From positions 1-5,438 of the forward strand of contig CAKPAK010000079.1 in the NCBI GenBank assembly GCA_934132915.1: a stretch of 5,438 nucleotides of DNA, in the 5' to 3' direction. This DNA comes from an uncultured Bacilli bacterium. GTDB lineage: Bacteria > Bacillota_I > Bacilli_A > RF39 > UBA660. The notes below the pieces were generated by a model, which was not told where the DNA came from, searched no databases, and saw nothing but the letters and a program-made list of their open reading frames with translations. The number at the start of each line of letters is the position of its first letter. The stretch's first letter is position 1. Both the position numbers and the translations under genes were made by a program. Positions 5,334 through 5,438 of the stretch are shown piece after piece.

Positions 5334-5438
5334 ATGAAAAAAATTTTTAAGATGTTTGTCTTACTTTTATTATTTAATATAACAAAAGTAGAGGCAATCA
5401 CATTCACATCTTCTTACATAGGTAATTATCATTATGTA
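5334..5438 (+). CDS. Secreted protein, N-terminal part only (runs off the window)
   Basis: Thirty-five codons are visible, open to the last base. The product begins MKKIFK, then a hydrophobic core MFVLLLLFNI (7-16) and T-K-V-E-A before ITFTSS, a plausible signal peptidase I site after A21. It is therefore most likely exported. The ATG at 5334 follows a perfect AGGAGG (5321-5326) at a spacing of seven, which makes the start secure. The visible mature part (ITFTSSYIGNYHYV) is too short to assign to a family. It is not related to the nuclease-like genes upstream although it shares their leader. Confidence 0.75.
   Translation, partial: MKKIFKMFVLLLLFNITKVEAITFTSSYIGNYHYV

Overview
This AT-rich window reads as accessory DNA of a low-GC, Gram-positive-type bacterium. 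Shine-Dalgarno sites of the AGGAGG/GGAGGTG type precede the genes, and U-tailed hairpin terminators follow them. UGA is used as a stop (ATGA overlap at 2669-2672) and tryptophan is TGG, so there is no sign of the Mycoplasma code. The protein families (LamG plus FGE-like surface proteins with a small 'MPS-x-DSGY...C...C-LYF' module, and Rpn/PD-(D/E)XK 'transposase' proteins with QGLE repeats) resemble those of uncultured gut Bacilli of the Mycoplasmatota/RF39 kind. That placement is an inference from protein style, not a search.

Layout. (1) 50-351: a small ribbon-helix-helix regulator on the minus strand, with its own terminator. It is divergent from the next operon across a short region holding a perfect 8-3-8 inverted repeat that overlaps candidate promoters in both directions. 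(2) 417-3037: a two-gene operon translationally coupled by ATGA. It encodes a 751-aa exported protein (signal/anchor, cysteine module, LamG-like domain, FGE/C-type-lectin-like domain) and a 122-aa single-pass membrane protein carrying the same cysteine module. A strong hairpin terminator follows at 3168-3198. (3) 3199-5252: two head-to-tail copies of a 1027-bp unit. Each unit holds an ~82-bp leader (R), a 296-aa Rpn-family nuclease-like gene and a terminator overlapping the stop codon. (4) 5253-5438: a third copy of leader R, this time in front of an unrelated gene for a secreted protein that runs off the window.

How it may work together. The regulator probably controls itself and the surface-protein operon through the inverted repeat (inference). 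The Rpn-like genes look like independent monocistronic units. The most unusual structure is the leader-gene-leader-gene-leader arrangement: the same leader drives two unrelated gene types, and traces of the secreted gene's ribosome site survive, mutated, in the leaders of the nuclease genes. This suggests recombination between leaders, with later homogenisation of the nuclease copies. No transposase of a classical insertion sequence, tRNA, rRNA or CRISPR array was seen.
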